Numbered from the stretch's first letter, positions 1-10,999 are shown. The stretch is 64,000 bases of DNA from Fomes fomentarius (GCA_022606135.1 JABYQN010000004.1:2914001-2978000); one strand, 5' to 3'. Notes: generated from the sequence alone by a model not told the origin. Numbers and translations: made by a program.

Positions 1-802
1 CTCGAATCCCTATCCATCACGTATCCTCACCCAGAGGACGAGCTCTATTCCCACTTACCACCATCCCTCAGGCAGCTCTCCTTGCGCTGTTGGCCCCGTC
101 ATTATATCTACCTGGCACCCGAAGAGCGGCACCACGTAGAAATGCTTGGGTGGCGTTCACCTATATCAACCGCATCGGAGATGCTCGCGGCCTTGCGTGC
201 GTGCAAGTTGACGCTCCTCGATCAGCTCGATATCGAGTTTGAAGAAGATCCGGGCGACGGAGCCCTCTTCTGGAGTCTTCCGACCTTGTTCCCGAACCTC
301 ACCGTCTTGACCATCCACAGATATCGCTCTCGGTCAAGCGAAGTGGTCCCCGTGGTGCGTCTTGATTTCTCATCATGAACCACTTGAACTGATAATGATG
401 GATGCCACAGGCGTCCATCTCAGAGGCCCTTTCCCCTCTGCATAAGCTCCGTGTACTCAAATTGCACCTCGACTTCCCGAACGCCCCGCCCCTCTTTGCC
501 AGGAGTCGACCCGCCGAGGTGCTTGATACCCTACAGCAAACTGCAGACTGTTTCGCACGTAATCTTGCTGGCGTGGAATGGGTCTGTGTCCTGGTCCGTC
601 ACCGTAACATGAACCGATTCACCCCGTATCGTGTCGTTCGCGATGGCAATACACCACGCGCCGAGTACGATATGCGCGCGAGTGATGCTGGCGGAGTTCC
701 GTGCGTATCAGTGTGCCTTACGCCGCACTTGATGTCTGCTGACCATCTTTATATAGGATCTATGATGATTTCGGACCACCTGTGAGCCGCTTCATCAGGT
801 GA
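1..802 (+). CDS. F-box/LRR-like protein, 3' part (gene begins before the window)
   Basis: The frame is open from base 1 and reads LRR-like hydrophobic repeats, for example 'LRQLSLRCWPRHY', 'LDQLDIEFEED' and 'FPNLTVLTIHRYRSRSSEVV'. I see three exons: 1 to about 352, 412-700 and 757-802. The introns have a gtgcgt donor with ccacag acceptor, and a gtgcgt donor with atatag acceptor. The last junction keeps phase and gives 'YDDFGPPVSRFIR' before TGA at 800. The same architecture, including the C-terminal intron and the '..GPP..SR' tail, recurs at 41.1-42.9 kb and as a fragment near 53.2 kb, so this is a locally dispersed family. By analogy with fungal relatives the missing N-terminus should carry an F-box, making it a substrate-recognition subunit of SCF ubiquitin ligases. 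That role is inferred and no F-box is visible here. Confidence 0.6.
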
Positions 803-1500
803 CAGTCATAATTCACTTTTTCCTGTTATACATGGACCAGTGTATGTACGGCAGACATGGACTACGGGGTAAGAGGCGGACGGACGAAACTTCCCACTTC
901 ATGCTCATGCTGAGGAGCGAACCTGAGTTGTGGGTGCTCTCCGGAGAGTGTTGGAAGCTCGAGCTCGACGAACGTTGCTTGGAAGAAGTTCTAGGTATAC
1001 AGGTTGTAAGAAGATCTGAACCCACCAATGACGAAACCAAGATGACGTACAACACCGAGTATGAAATTGTTATCTTGTGCGGTAGACCATACCAATCCTC
1101 TCCGTTCGTGGTCGCAAAGGAACGGGGAGAGCGGGCACTTGTACGTTCCTTGAGACTCTTGTGGCCCGTTGCCAATGTGAAACATAACACGTGAGTCGGT
1201 GAGAGAGACCCCGTTTTGGACTACCCGCAGGCCAGATTTGTCGCAGGCGAAGTATTTCCGTAACGCCTCACACGTGATATGTGGGAAATACGTGCAGGAT
1301 GTCCCTCAAAAGAACACCTGGTTAGTGTAAGGTCAACCCAGTCTCCAGAATCAACCCACCGGTATCCACGTCAAATCTCACTGTGATTTGGGGTGGTCCA
1401 AAAGAAGCTGGAGTGTGATAACGAGAGAGAGAGAGAATAGAAGCCCGCGCGCCACAGAGTGATATCGGTCGACGTGCTCAAGTCGCTTGCTCCACACATG
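803..1500. other. No supported gene
   Basis: Open frames exist on both strands between 813 and 1194, but they overlap each other and show no recognisable domain or splice pattern. A GA-rich tract lies near 1422-1437. I see nothing else to annotate. Confidence 0.4.
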
Positions 1501-1645
1501 TCGGACCTCTGAAACCCTGCAGTGCTGCACACACAGTACATACGAGCGAGTCAATCGATGCCATGCATCAGCCGTATGATCTGCTTCTCCAAGATTCTGC
1601 AGCAGCTGCGTGTTCTGCTCATACCACAAGCGAGACCCGAGACCA
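1500..1645 (-). pseudogene. Fragment related to the coiled-coil/membrane protein gene at 20.8-23.8 kb
   Basis: On the minus strand the stretch encodes 'SRLWYEQNTQLLQNL', then after a frame change 'EKQIIRLMHG'. The intact gene at 21.4-21.9 kb encodes 'SRLWYEQNTQLAKTLQSLEKQIILLRHG' at the matching place. The fragment lacks a few codons, changes frame and has no supported start or continuation. It looks like a degenerate partial copy of that gene. It is too short to say anything about function. Confidence 0.45.
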
Positions 1646-1930
1646 CGTAGAAGCTCTTTGAAGCCGCATACGTATCTGAAGATCCAGTATCACCCGCCAA
1701 AGGACTTCATTGAAGTAAAGTCGGCTGGGCCTCAGTACGCTGAACGAATATGTCAAAAGTGCAGTCCGTCGCACCTCTGAGCCCGTGTTTGAGTTTATGT
1801 TTGTGTTCATAATCGTCAGGCTAAAGACCGGGCCATTCTCTCACCACGCGATTCACGCCATACTAAGCAGCCAATGCGGTGACATCCGTCGGACATGTAA
1901 TCGTGAGCAACACTCGGATCTCCGGTCATC

Positions 1931-2106
1931 CAACCTCTCATGCCTCTCCTATACTGGTCGCTGCACGTTCTCGCTGTCGCACAGACTATATGCTATGCCA
2001 TGCTCATGCTCGCTGACTACCCTGCCGCCGTGAGCATGGCATAGCATATAGTATGTGCGACAGCGAGAAAGTGGAGCCACCAGTATAGAAGAGGCATGAA
2101 AGGTTG
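1931..2106. repeat. Long imperfect inverted repeat (hairpin), about 75-bp arms
   Basis: The left arm (1931-2005) and right arm (2032-2106) are reverse complements with about six mismatches, separated by a 26-base loop. The inner part, around 1972-2005 and 2032-2065, is almost perfect. Transcribed from either strand it would form a stem of about 75 bp. The ends start with CAACC and finish with GGTTG. I found no convincing flanking direct repeat, so a MITE origin is possible but not shown. A small-RNA-producing hairpin is the other obvious reading. Confidence 0.8.
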
Positions 2107-2109
2107 AAT

Positions 2110-3030
2110 GTGTGTGAGTGAGTCGGAAGGAGAGAACGGCTGTGTGGTTGATCGACACAGTGGACTGACGTTGCGCGACACACGAGGCTCGGCGCCTCGC
2201 TGATGTGGAGGCGTACGGCGATGGTGTCCGCGCTGTCAATCCGGAATGCCAGTAGGTCCTGTTCGTGGTCACGGGCGGCCGGCGTGTCGTGTCGTGTCGT
2301 GTCGGCGAGTCGTCAGTGGTGATGGTAGGGAGAGAAGGCGAGTGGACGTCTTCTGGCGCGCGCTTGCGTTACCAAATGCGGTCGAGGCGCGCCGTTGGTG
2401 GTGTTGGTCCATATGTACGTATGTACCGCGGTACGCATCCCGCGGAGCGGATTCCCGCCTCGTCTACCGTGGCCGGTGAAACCGCGCACACTAGCATACG
2501 TATGCGCCCACATGCGATCCGGTAATGCACTGTAAGGTCCCTGAGTCAGGATCTGCGGCAACTCGAAAGGAGCGTTAATCCACCTCGTGTTGACGGGATA
2601 CGCGAGGGAAGATCACCTCTACGTTGATCAGCCGCCGTAGAGTCGGCGATACTTGGGCATCAGCATTATCTACTGAGTGGAAATGGTGTGTAATTCATAT
2701 GCGGAGTGAAGCTATGTATGTGGTACAGTTGAGAGCGAGTACAGATCCGAGTAAAGATGCAAACATGATGCGCCGACGATGACGGTATACGGTATGGTAA
2801 GTACATGATACATGGCAGATCGTGAGAGCGAGAGACACAACGGAGAAGCGAGCATTCATGTATATGTGCGTGTGCACCGACAGCTCGCACCCAGAAAAAG
2901 AACAAGACCCGAGCGTGCTGATAAGTTAGGCATCAGGTCCCGAGAACGGCGACGAAGCGATCTGCGCAGGGTTCCTGCGCCAGAACAGAACAGATTTCCC
3001 GAAGCAAAGGAAAAAGGGAAGAGGGGGGAT
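2110..3030. other. No supported gene; downstream flank of the hydrolase gene
   Basis: Several overlapping open frames of 60-90 codons occur on both strands, with no domain, no splice signals in phase and no start context that stands out. A short tandem run of 'tcgtg' units lies near 2284-2303. The last 200 bases are probably the 3' untranslated region of the minus-strand hydrolase. Confidence 0.4.
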
Positions 3031-3032
3031 GA

Positions 3033-3644
3033 CTAGCGGTCTGTGAACATACCCGGCAGATCCTTCATCTCGAGCATGATGACCCCCGCCTCCTCCAGCT
3101 CGCCCTCGATCTCCTTCGAAACCTCGGCGGCAGTGGTGATCAGCCCGTGGTTGTGGTACTCCACGCGGTCATACGTGCCATGCGCGCCCCGAACAAGCAA
3201 GACGTCGTTCCCCCGCGACAGGGCCGCGCTGCAGGTCGCGCGGATGCAGAAGTCGCTCTGCATGCCGACCATGATGATCTCCGCGGTGGGCGGGATGATC
3301 TTGGCGAGCTCCGTGCCCGCGAACGCGTTGTTCTTCCGCTTGTCGACGACGTACTCGCCCGGCAGCGGGGTGTTCACGAGCTCCCAGCCGCGCGTGCCGT
3401 GCTCGTCTGGCTCGCCGGCGTCGCCGGCGTTGCGGACGTGCACTATCCGGGGAGGAGGGACGGCGGCGCGGGCGCAGGCGAGGATGGCAGCGATGTTGGG
3501 GCCGATGACGGGGCCGGCGGGGATGCCTGCGGGGGGCGGGGCGAGCATGTTGTACTGAACATCAAGGACCATGAGGATGCGTTTTGCATCGTCGATGGCC
3601 TCGACTTGGTCTTCAAACGGGTCGGGGGTCGTGTTCGTGGACAT
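3033..3644 (-). CDS. Isochorismatase-like cysteine hydrolase
   Basis: A 203-residue protein in one exon, with a normal length for the isochorismatase-like hydrolase family. The family catalytic triad is visible: Asp28 in 'ILMVLDVQYNML', Lys102 in 'VDKRKNNAF' and Cys133 in 'GMQSDFCIRAT', the nucleophile. Members hydrolyse amide or ether bonds of small molecules (nicotinamide, N-carbamoyl compounds, isochorismate). The true substrate cannot be read from this sequence. There is no signal peptide or membrane segment, so it is likely cytosolic. The N-terminus (MSTNTTPDPFED) is hydrophilic and the ATG at 3644 is the first in frame. The gene is much more GC-rich than its flanks. The long open frames on the opposite strand are a by-product of that GC content. 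The nearest gene-like sequences are several hundred bases away and show no functional link. Confidence 0.85.
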   Translation of the reverse strand: MSTNTTPDPFEDQVEAIDDAKRILMVLDVQYNMLAPPPAGIPAGPVIGPNIAAILACARAAVPPPRIVHVRNAGDAGEPDEHGTRGWELVNTPLPGEYVVDKRKNNAFAGTELAKIIPPTAEIIMVGMQSDFCIRATCSAALSRGNDVLLVRGAHGTYDRVEYHNHGLITTAAEVSKEIEGELEEAGVIMLEMKDLPGMFTDR

Positions 3645-3649
3645 GGACG

Positions 3650-4480
3650 TGTGTGAGTGGTCTGGGAGGGCGACAGACGAGGACGAGGACTCAGAAGGAA
3701 AAGTGGGTCGGGTGGGTTTGTACGTGGAGAACGGCGAGGATGATGGTAGGGATGAGCAATCAGCGTTGCAGCGGAGAGAGCTAGCCCCGCCTTGATTACT
3801 CGAAGCGCTTCTGTGAATGACGTCAAGCGCAATCCAGAAACCATATTTGGTAATTCCAAGCGCCCCAATGTCCCACAGTGCGGCGATTATCTAACTTGCA
3901 TGGCTCAATACGGTCAGGATAGAGTATGTACCCATTGTGCTTTGAGATGTTGAGGCCTCGTGCTGACAGTGTTATATTAGAACGCAGCGTGAAGGTGAAA
4001 TTCAGGACCCCCGAGCCGGCACCGAATTCGGACGTTTAGTACTCTTCCTCACACTGATAACGGAAGAGGGAAGGGGAAGCCAGGGGGAAATGAAAACGAT
4101 TGCCATTCTTCGGAGTGGAACTATTAACCGGCTCTCATTATTTGGGGATCATGAGGGACATCTCTTCTATTTTAGACGACAACTGACTTCATATGGTGCA
4201 GAGTTCGCTAGCGATATGTCCAATTATTCATCTTCCGGGTTCATACACCTGTCGCGGACGCAGTCGCCACATACAAAGCATGCGTGCACAATACAAGCTG
4301 CGGCTGATGCACCGCACACTGACTGGTTGTCGACAGCTCCCTCGTTCCGGATTTCTGCGCGTTCGGAGGTCATTGTCGACTATCACAATCCTCTTCATCA
4401 TCTTCCTACGAGGGGAACGGTCGAATTTTGAGAGGCGGGTTTTCACGATCTACCCCCTCTCTGTCATGTGTCTGAATTAT
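3650..4480. other. Upstream flank, no supported gene
   Basis: Holds the promoter side of the minus-strand hydrolase. Plus-strand open frames at 4090-4573 show no recognisable domain, although they could include degenerate early exons of the remnant that follows. Confidence 0.35.
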
Positions 4481-4484
4481 TGCA

Positions 4485-4810
4485 GGGCCCCCGCGCATCA
4501 TGGACGAACTCGCTTCTGGATAAACTCACGGCGTATACTATGGCAACTGGTAAGTACGCGCACCGCCGTATAATGGTGCCGCATCTTCTGACGTAATCTC
4601 ACCAGGTTCAATAACAACGTGAGCGGAGCGACAGGCCCATCTGCTCACAGTGGTATGATTTTTGCTATCCTCGCGGTGGTATTCGTGAGTTCTCTGTGTA
4701 TAGCTCCCCACCGATGCATGCTCACACTGATAGCATATACACATACACTCTACTGTCTATCCCGAGTACGTTATATATGTTGGGGTTGATGCTGGCATGC
4801 TGACAAAATA
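4485..4810 (+). pseudogene. Possible remnant of a DUF6534-like fungal membrane protein gene
   Basis: Three short exon-like pieces can be picked out: one reading 'TNSLLDKLTAYTMATG' up to a gtaagt donor at about 4550, one ending 'MIFAILAVVF' before a gtgagt donor at about 4685, and one containing 'IYVGVDAGML' near 4770-4800. The order and wording resemble the C-terminal end of agaricomycete membrane proteins with a DUF6534 domain. The reading frame is interrupted by stops just before and after these pieces. No intact model could be built, so if the identification is right this is a decayed copy. The identification rests on memory of family wording and is tentative. Confidence 0.28.
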
Positions 4811-5946
4811 GCATCTTGTTCGCGTGAGGTAGGTCCTCAGTATAGTGACCCCCTTCCTGACATCATACGAAGGCTCGAATGATGCTCACTCCACTCACGA
4901 ATCTGCTATCGCGAGCAGGATCAATCTCCGCCGGTCGACAGTGATGGATACGACCCAATATGATATGAGAACGCGAGCTTAGAGCCTAACGATGGAATCT
5001 CCCTCCAGGCTCAATTGGTTCGCTCAGACAAAAGGGTGAGGCACCCGTATCGCTCCGCGTTGTTCTCGATGTTAAAGCTGTCATTTTATTACATCAGTAA
5101 TTCCTGCTATATCTGAATGTCTGGCGCCTCTGAGATTGGGCGTCTACTCAGACGCGCAGAGCTCGCATGCTCAAAACAATGTTTTACAAAGTGTTGGAGG
5201 CCACTTATTGTTGCCGAGGCTACATAATCATGTACATAGAACATACCTGTGCCTCAGGAAGAATTTTGATGCTCGATAGACTGCATGTAAGTGAGTTCGG
5301 AGCTTCACAACAAGGCCGAGCTCAAATTCGGCTTGCCGGAGTTTTACCCGAGGACTCACACGGTATTCGGCAATTGTAGAGCTTGGGCATGGATGCGAGG
5401 ACATGCTTCCATAATCCTGTCAAGTTTGGGACCATAGGAAGGGCTGTAAGTAGAGGTACGAGTCACTGGTCAAAATGTCTGAACTGGCGAAATGCGACGT
5501 CTGAACTCTGTAAATCTGAGGCATCTGATGGCATCTGAATGATGTCTGATGACATCTGCAAAGTCTGTGGCAGACTTTGCAGACATTTAAGGAATTACTG
5601 ATGTAACCGATGACATTCGCGACTGACAAAATCATACACATAAACAGAGAGTCAGACATGTACAATAGACTGGTCCGATGTGAGTACTAGCCGTACCAGC
5701 CTGTGGGACGCGGCGATGTAACCTCCTCACACTCTTCTTGTACTATCGGCCGCGTCCTTGTATTTATGTATCAAGCGCCGGCCCGAGCATCCGTGCGCCT
5801 CTCTTCCACCGACAACTACCTCAGCCGCCTCACCTCTGAGTACTCGTTTACTAGGACGATAGCAACAGCGACAACTAGGATCAAGATAGCACTACCAACA
5901 TTACATTGATCCCACATTTCCAACACCTGTCACTTCCAGACATCAA
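4811..5946. other. Intergenic, with one perfect small hairpin
   Basis: No supported gene. Bases 5520-5600 hold repeated 'catctga'-type words and a perfect 13-bp inverted repeat (5555-5567 with 5571-5583, loop of 3). The final 200 bases precede the Med25 start and probably contain its promoter. No clear TATA box was identified. Confidence 0.4.
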
Positions 5947-8900
5947 ATGTCAGAGCATATTCTAGTGATCTGCGTTCTCGAAACCTCTCTCGCACTCGCT
6001 ACTCAGTGGCCACAAGTTCAAGATGAATACCTCATGCCACTTATCCAACGCCTCGGGGACGGAAAGCAACCATTGACTCAGTGGCGTATGTGCTTCGTCG
6101 CATACGGTACTGCGGATACAAAGCCCACACCCATCGTGGCCAAACACCTGGTCATGAACGCCCCACAAGTGTTGCAGAAGTTGCGCGAGCCGCACGAGCT
6201 GGGAGTCGGGCAAACAGGTTCTGGAGGAAGCTGTGGGATGGCGACGCTGGAGGGAATTGTGGCAGCTTTGGAGGTGAGTAAATGAAGTTATCTGCAGACT
6301 GAGCAGTGCCGCGTCAATCTTCGTCTTGTGGTCTGGTCTGCGTTACTAAACTGTCGTGCTTGCTGTTCTCTCGAGGTGTTCTGAGTTCATTCCCTCGTAC
6401 ACGTCCGCAGCAGTCAGTGCAAGTTCAATTGGCCTGTGCTGGTGGAACATGGTCCTCTTCGCACTTGAATGCACATGACTGAGACAACAAGCCTAGTCAT
6501 GAATGTCTTTCGTCTGCCTCATGCGCACATCTCGACCACCTGCCCTGGAGTCGGACCTCTGCTTTGGCTGTGTCGCGACCCTGCGTGTGCTGCTCTGTCT
6601 GCTTGATGCTCCTGCGATCCTCATCGATCGCTCTGTAGATTTTCGACGCGTTCAAACCGTCTATTGAAGTACGTCTCTACCCAAAGACACGATATACCCA
6701 ATTCACACACATCAGAAAGCCCAATGTCTCTTGATGCATATCGCAAGTACACCCCGGATCCGGCTGAATGACCAATGTGGGATGTGTCTCCAGCAATGGA
6801 TGCTGTAACATGGGATACGCTCCCCGCAGAGATTAGGAGGGTTTGTGCTGTAGCGTTTGCCCGTGGCGTCCAAGCTCATGTCGGAATAGCGGGGCACTCA
6901 CTACAATAGCATCCAACTCAGACAAATTCCTCGGTTATCGGAATTCCAGGCCTCGGTACGAGACGTTCCTGTGCCAGCTCGGAGTCGTGCTGCTCACCCG
7001 CACGCAGGCATCCATAGGAACAGCGCAGACGCCGTGGTTCGCTGTACGTGGGTCCCACTCTGTCCACCTAAGCGGCTTCCCGCAACCGCAGAAAGGTCAG
7101 TTGGTCGGCGGATGGCAAGTGCCGATCAAAGCCTATACTAACAATAGTGACAAGTACTAAACGCGCAAGCAACAATGCGCCCGCGGCTGGACAAAGCTCG
7201 GAGATTGCTTATAAGCGTCCAAAGGTGCAGACGGCACCACCACAGAATTCGCCCACGGTGGCGCCCGCAGCACCACCTTCCGTCCCTCCGTCATCATCAC
7301 TAGCTGCGCCAGCACAAACACAAGTACAAGTGGCAACACCGGCCCAAGTCACAGCACTAGTACCAGCACCAGCACCCACTTCCATGCCCGAGAAGCTAAC
7401 GCTCCTCGACCCCCAGAAACGACCAAATATACAAATGTGGTTGCGTATGCAGATAGCGCAGGTCATACAGCTGCAGAATGAGGGGCGCATGGAAGAGGCA
7501 AACGAGTTGCGCGCTCAGGTCGAGCGGTTCGTCACGCAGGCGCAGGCGCGAGGTCAAGGCAGGCCAATGACCCTCGGATCCTCGACACAACCCGCTCCTG
7601 TGCTTCGGCCCCCGACAGTAGCAAACCTGCCAGAACCATCTCAACCGTCAGCTACGCCGATCCAAACGGGATCAGGGCGGCCTCCGCCAGCACTTGCTGC
7701 CAATCAGACTGCTACAGCTAAGGCCCCGACACAAACTCCGGCACCTCCGCAGGTGACACAGGACATGGTCAAGCAGATGGAGAGATTGTTCGAGCAGGAG
7801 AACCGATTATCGCAACAGACGCTACAACCAACCATGGCTACGGCCACCAGGCCACCTGTACCGGGTCCGAGCGCGACGACCTCGCGCACACAATGGCACG
7901 GCACGCTCTCGTGGCGTGGATTTGACTCTGAGACACATCGCAAGAAGGACGTGCATACGCGCGTCATTATACGCTGCAGCAAGGAACATGCATCCGTCAT
8001 GTACGTGTCACTCCGTCCCAAATCGCGGGTCGGTGGACTGACTGAGCACGATAGGCACCCCGAAAGCTGGCCATCAGCCTTGACGCTCTCTCCATCGCAA
8101 GGCAATGCAGTATCCGAGGAAGGGCTGCGCACGTGGTTGCAAAAGGCAAGCATGCGTGTTCCGCTGACCATCCACCCCCAGCCGCCTTCCGCGACTCTTC
8201 CGCCGCATGAAACGCGGGCGAATGAGGAACGCTTCCGAGGGCTCATTAGGCTCTTCACGGATAAGAATGTAGTGAGTCCGACACAGTGTTTCATTATAAC
8301 ATCCATCCATGACGCTCACCGACAAATTACACTTCAGTACGCGCTCTCTGCATGGCCGGGCGTGAACGGCGTGATGGAAAACCGTATACTCCTCTTCATA
8401 AGGGCGAACGTGCTTGCCGCCATGTATTTCCCGCTACCCGGAGGCGTGCCCGAGTTACCCAAGCCAGTTCCCCCTGCTCCGACTCCCGCGCCTCCCGCGC
8501 AAGCGCCGTCCCAACCAGCGCCTGCGTCAACGCATCCACCAAATCCGGTCCCGAACTCTCATGCCTCGGTCCCGCCCAGCTTTCCTCCCGATTTACTCCA
8601 GATTCTGCAGCAGCAAATGCCTCCCGAACAGCTAGCCCAATTCAATCAGCTTGCGCCGGAACAGAAAAACGCGGTGTTCCGGATGCTCATGGAGCGAACT
8701 GCCGCGACCTTGAAGGCTCGCCAAGCCCACCAGCAGGCACAAGCACAGGCGCAGGTACAGATGCATGCTCAGCAGCAGCAGCAGCAGGCGATGGGCGCGA
8801 ATTCCTGGATACAGGGTATGGGAGGTGCAGGTGGCGCGGACGGCACACCGAACCCAAACGTGGCGACGTTCAACCTTAGCCAATTGGCGGCGCAGAACCA

Positions 8901-9279
8901 GAACCGTGGACAGAACCCGGCGGGGCCGTCGAACCCACAGCAGCAAGCGCAGAACATGATGCAGGGCTAGAGCGCGATGGCGAACCTCCAGCAGATGGGT
9001 AAGGGTATGATCATGGGGGTTGCGGGCGGGGTGGGGAACCTCGGGAATATGGACACGGGCGGGATGGGGAGTATGGGTGTGAATTTCGGGATGGGCGCGC
9101 CTCCGCAGCAGCAGCAGCAGCAGCATCAACAACAGCAGCAGGGGGTGATGCCGGGGATGCATAGGAGGACACCAAGTGGGCATATGGCGGTCAACCATGA
9201 GATGCTGCAGTCGTTTATGCAGCGGAATCAGGATGGCTCGGGAGGCCCGCCAAATGGCGCATCAGGTGGGATGGTGTAG
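5947..9279 (+). pseudogene. MED25: Mediator complex subunit Med25-like gene (N-terminal vWA), reading frame broken
   Basis: Exon 1 (5947-6273) encodes a Med25-type von Willebrand A domain start: 'ILVICVLETSLALA', 'YLMPLIQRL' and 'GSCGMATLEGIVAALE'. Exon 2 (6639-6668) is 'IFDAFKPSIE'. Between about 6715 and 7095 the expected pieces appear in order but in different frames: 'KPNVS', 'HIASTP', 'PDPAE*PMWDVSPAMDAVTW', 'SIQLRQIPRLSEFQ' and 'AQTPWFAVRGSHSVHLSGFP'. This implies several indels plus an in-frame TGA near 6769. Intron 7096-7147 has a TACTAAC branch site. The large last exon from 7148 encodes Pro/Gln-rich linkers around a conserved central block (about 7900-8430). An in-frame TAG at 8968 is followed by 100 further open codons with poly-Gln to 9279. 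Med25 links activators to Mediator and RNA polymerase II in the nucleus. The family call is firm. Whether the gene is dead or the consensus is wrong is open. Confidence 0.7.
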
Positions 9280-9280
9280 G

Positions 9281-9700
9281 GATGCTCATTCTCTGTCGAC
9301 TTGCATACACCGTGTGGTGTAGTTGTATATTTCTGAATGACTGATCCTCGGTCTTCGATGGACATTCATATATCGAAGATGATTTTCATCGCTAAGTTCG
9401 TATCGCCAATACAATCAATGTTAACGGCACATCGCACATAGAGGGCAGGAATTGACGGAAGAGGAACACCAACATTGATGTCAATAGCCTGTCTCCCGCC
9501 ACGAATAGGGTGAGTATTATTGAATTCAACCCCTACGAGATGTCCCTCTCACTGTCGATTGCTGGGACAGGTACGATCGGAGCCCCAACGGACCGTGAAG
9601 CATTCCCACTGGGACATTGAACCCGCACTACGGTAACAACAGAAGGAAAATGAGTAAACGATAGAGGGATGAGTATGTGCCATGCCGATAGAATGAATAC
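9281..9700. other. 3' flank of the Med25 locus, no supported gene
   Basis: AT-richer sequence following the last open codon of the Med25-like frame, probably 3' untranslated or intergenic. No feature seen. Confidence 0.4.
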
Positions 9701-9708
9701 CCTCGGGC

Positions 9709-10045
9709 TCATCGGGAGAAGAAGAAGTTGGGCTTCGAGACCGCTCGCGACTCGGCGAGCGTGTTCGACTTCGGCTTGAGATCAGCACGACGTGCAGGAC
9801 GATTGGCAATTTCCTTGTCAGCACGATCGAGAATGAACTTGTTTGACAACGTATCTCTCACTGGCGATGGTACGCGAGCGAGAATGTCGAACAGGGTGGT
9901 ACTGTTTCTGTTGTCGTGCTCCGAACCTAAACAACTGGGGTGAGAACTAATCAGCTGCGACGGCGACACACGTACCATAGGATCTTGCAACAGTCCAGAT
10001 TACGATAGAGTACTTGGAGTAGATGGGAGCGAGGATGCAGGGGGG
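9709..10045 (-). other. Exon pair of unknown affiliation
   Basis: On the minus strand a phase-consistent pair of exons can be read: about 10045-9977 ('CILAPIYSKYSIVIWTVARS'), a gtacgt..tttag intron, then an exon ending with TGA at 9709 that includes 'HDNRNSTTLFDILARV' and 'NKFILDRADKEIANRP'. The wording looks protein-like. The first exon overlaps, in another frame, the end of the LRR-like gene at 10000-10901, so this could be that gene's true C-terminus after a frameshift or splice, or the tail of a different gene. I do not recognise the family. Confidence 0.3.
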
Positions 10046-10901
10046 CTAGGAGACTGAGAAAGCGAGGGAAGAAGCGTGATGTTCTCTGCCCCTATGCTCC
10101 ATGGGTCTCCGTGGTCCTTGCCTGCATTGTCGTCATTGTCGTCATTGTCTAAAACCTTGCCATCGTTATCAGACGAAGCCTCGTCCTCCTCACTGTTACA
10201 ACAGAGAGCCTTGACGATCTCAGCCTCTGTGCACCAGAGAAGGTCCAGAACTGCGATAAAAGGACGACATTGTGAACAACCGCTAGGTCGGCGAAGGACG
10301 GAAAAGAAATACACACCTTGTCCATCATATACTATTGGTGTGACATCGATCGCAGCACGCAGGTGGCCTTGCAAGCGGGTTGCTATCTCTGCCCTCCACC
10401 ACCCCTCATCATACTGAAATGAGTCATTCTTGTAGAATTTGAACTGAAGGAGACGGAATGCCGAAAACGCGCGGAAAAACTCTCTGCAACCAACTGCGTT
10501 GTCCACCCAACAGCCCCTGTTGACGTCATATAATCCACCTCTATTGTCTGGAAGCTTCGAAGGGAGGAGTGTCAAGGTGAGTTGTGTGAGACCTGCACTT
10601 AACCGTGCCGGAAGAGAGCTGAGGAAAGTGAGAAGGCGCTGGATGCGCCAAGCCTCAAACTCCGTTGCAACCTGAGGGGGACCTGGATTTGACGTGACGG
10701 TGCACACGACCTGCAAGTGCTGCAAGTGCTGAAGTGACTGAACAAGTCCCGTAGTAGTCTCTATATGCGGCCTCAGTTAGTGACGACCTAGTTTCTTCCA
10801 CCATACCTTACCTGAGATACCGTTAGCTACATTCAACGCCAGGTGTGTGATAGAGGCTGAAAATAGGAGGGGCGGAAACGTCATGTTCGGAGCCCAACGC
10901 T
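10000..10901 (-). CDS. LRR/F-box-like protein (partial model)
   Basis: The minus strand reads 'PLLFSASITHLALNVANGIS', a gtaagg..atatag intron at about 10812-10762, then a long exon with repeats typical of fungal F-box/LRR-like proteins ('LQHLQVVCTVTSN', 'GLTQLTLTLLPSK'). A probable further intron (gtgtgt..atcgcag, about 10316-10254) removes a non-conserved insertion. After it the protein ends in an acidic stretch rich in Asp, Asn and Ser-Pro, with TAA at 10000. Upstream exons, probably up to about 11170, could not be joined with confidence and no F-box was identified. Role by family: likely substrate adaptor in ubiquitination, which is inferred. It shares style, but no obvious close identity, with the other LRR-like genes in the window. 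Confidence 0.5.
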
Positions 10902-10999
10902 AGTTCATATATCAGCTACGTGATTTCGTAGTCTGCAAGAATGTGACACACCCATAATGCAAGTTCCTACAAGGTCGAGGTCGTGAGACATGTCTAAGC

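Noticed and set aside
799..1194. 131-codon plus-strand and 125-codon minus-strand frames
   Set aside because: They overlap each other, have no domain, and follow directly after the stop of a well-supported exon.
2246..2561. Three overlapping Arg-rich frames
   Set aside because: All arise from the same GC-rich, tcgtg-repeat-bearing stretch in different frames. None has a recognisable product.
3147..3656. Long plus-strand frames opposite the hydrolase gene
   Set aside because: They mirror the GC-rich codon structure of the minus-strand isochorismatase-like gene, which has clear catalytic motifs.
8632..9198. 188-codon minus-strand frame
   Set aside because: Antisense of the poly-Gln-coding CAG repeats of the Med25 C-terminus. 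Runs of Leu and His are the mirror of that repeat.
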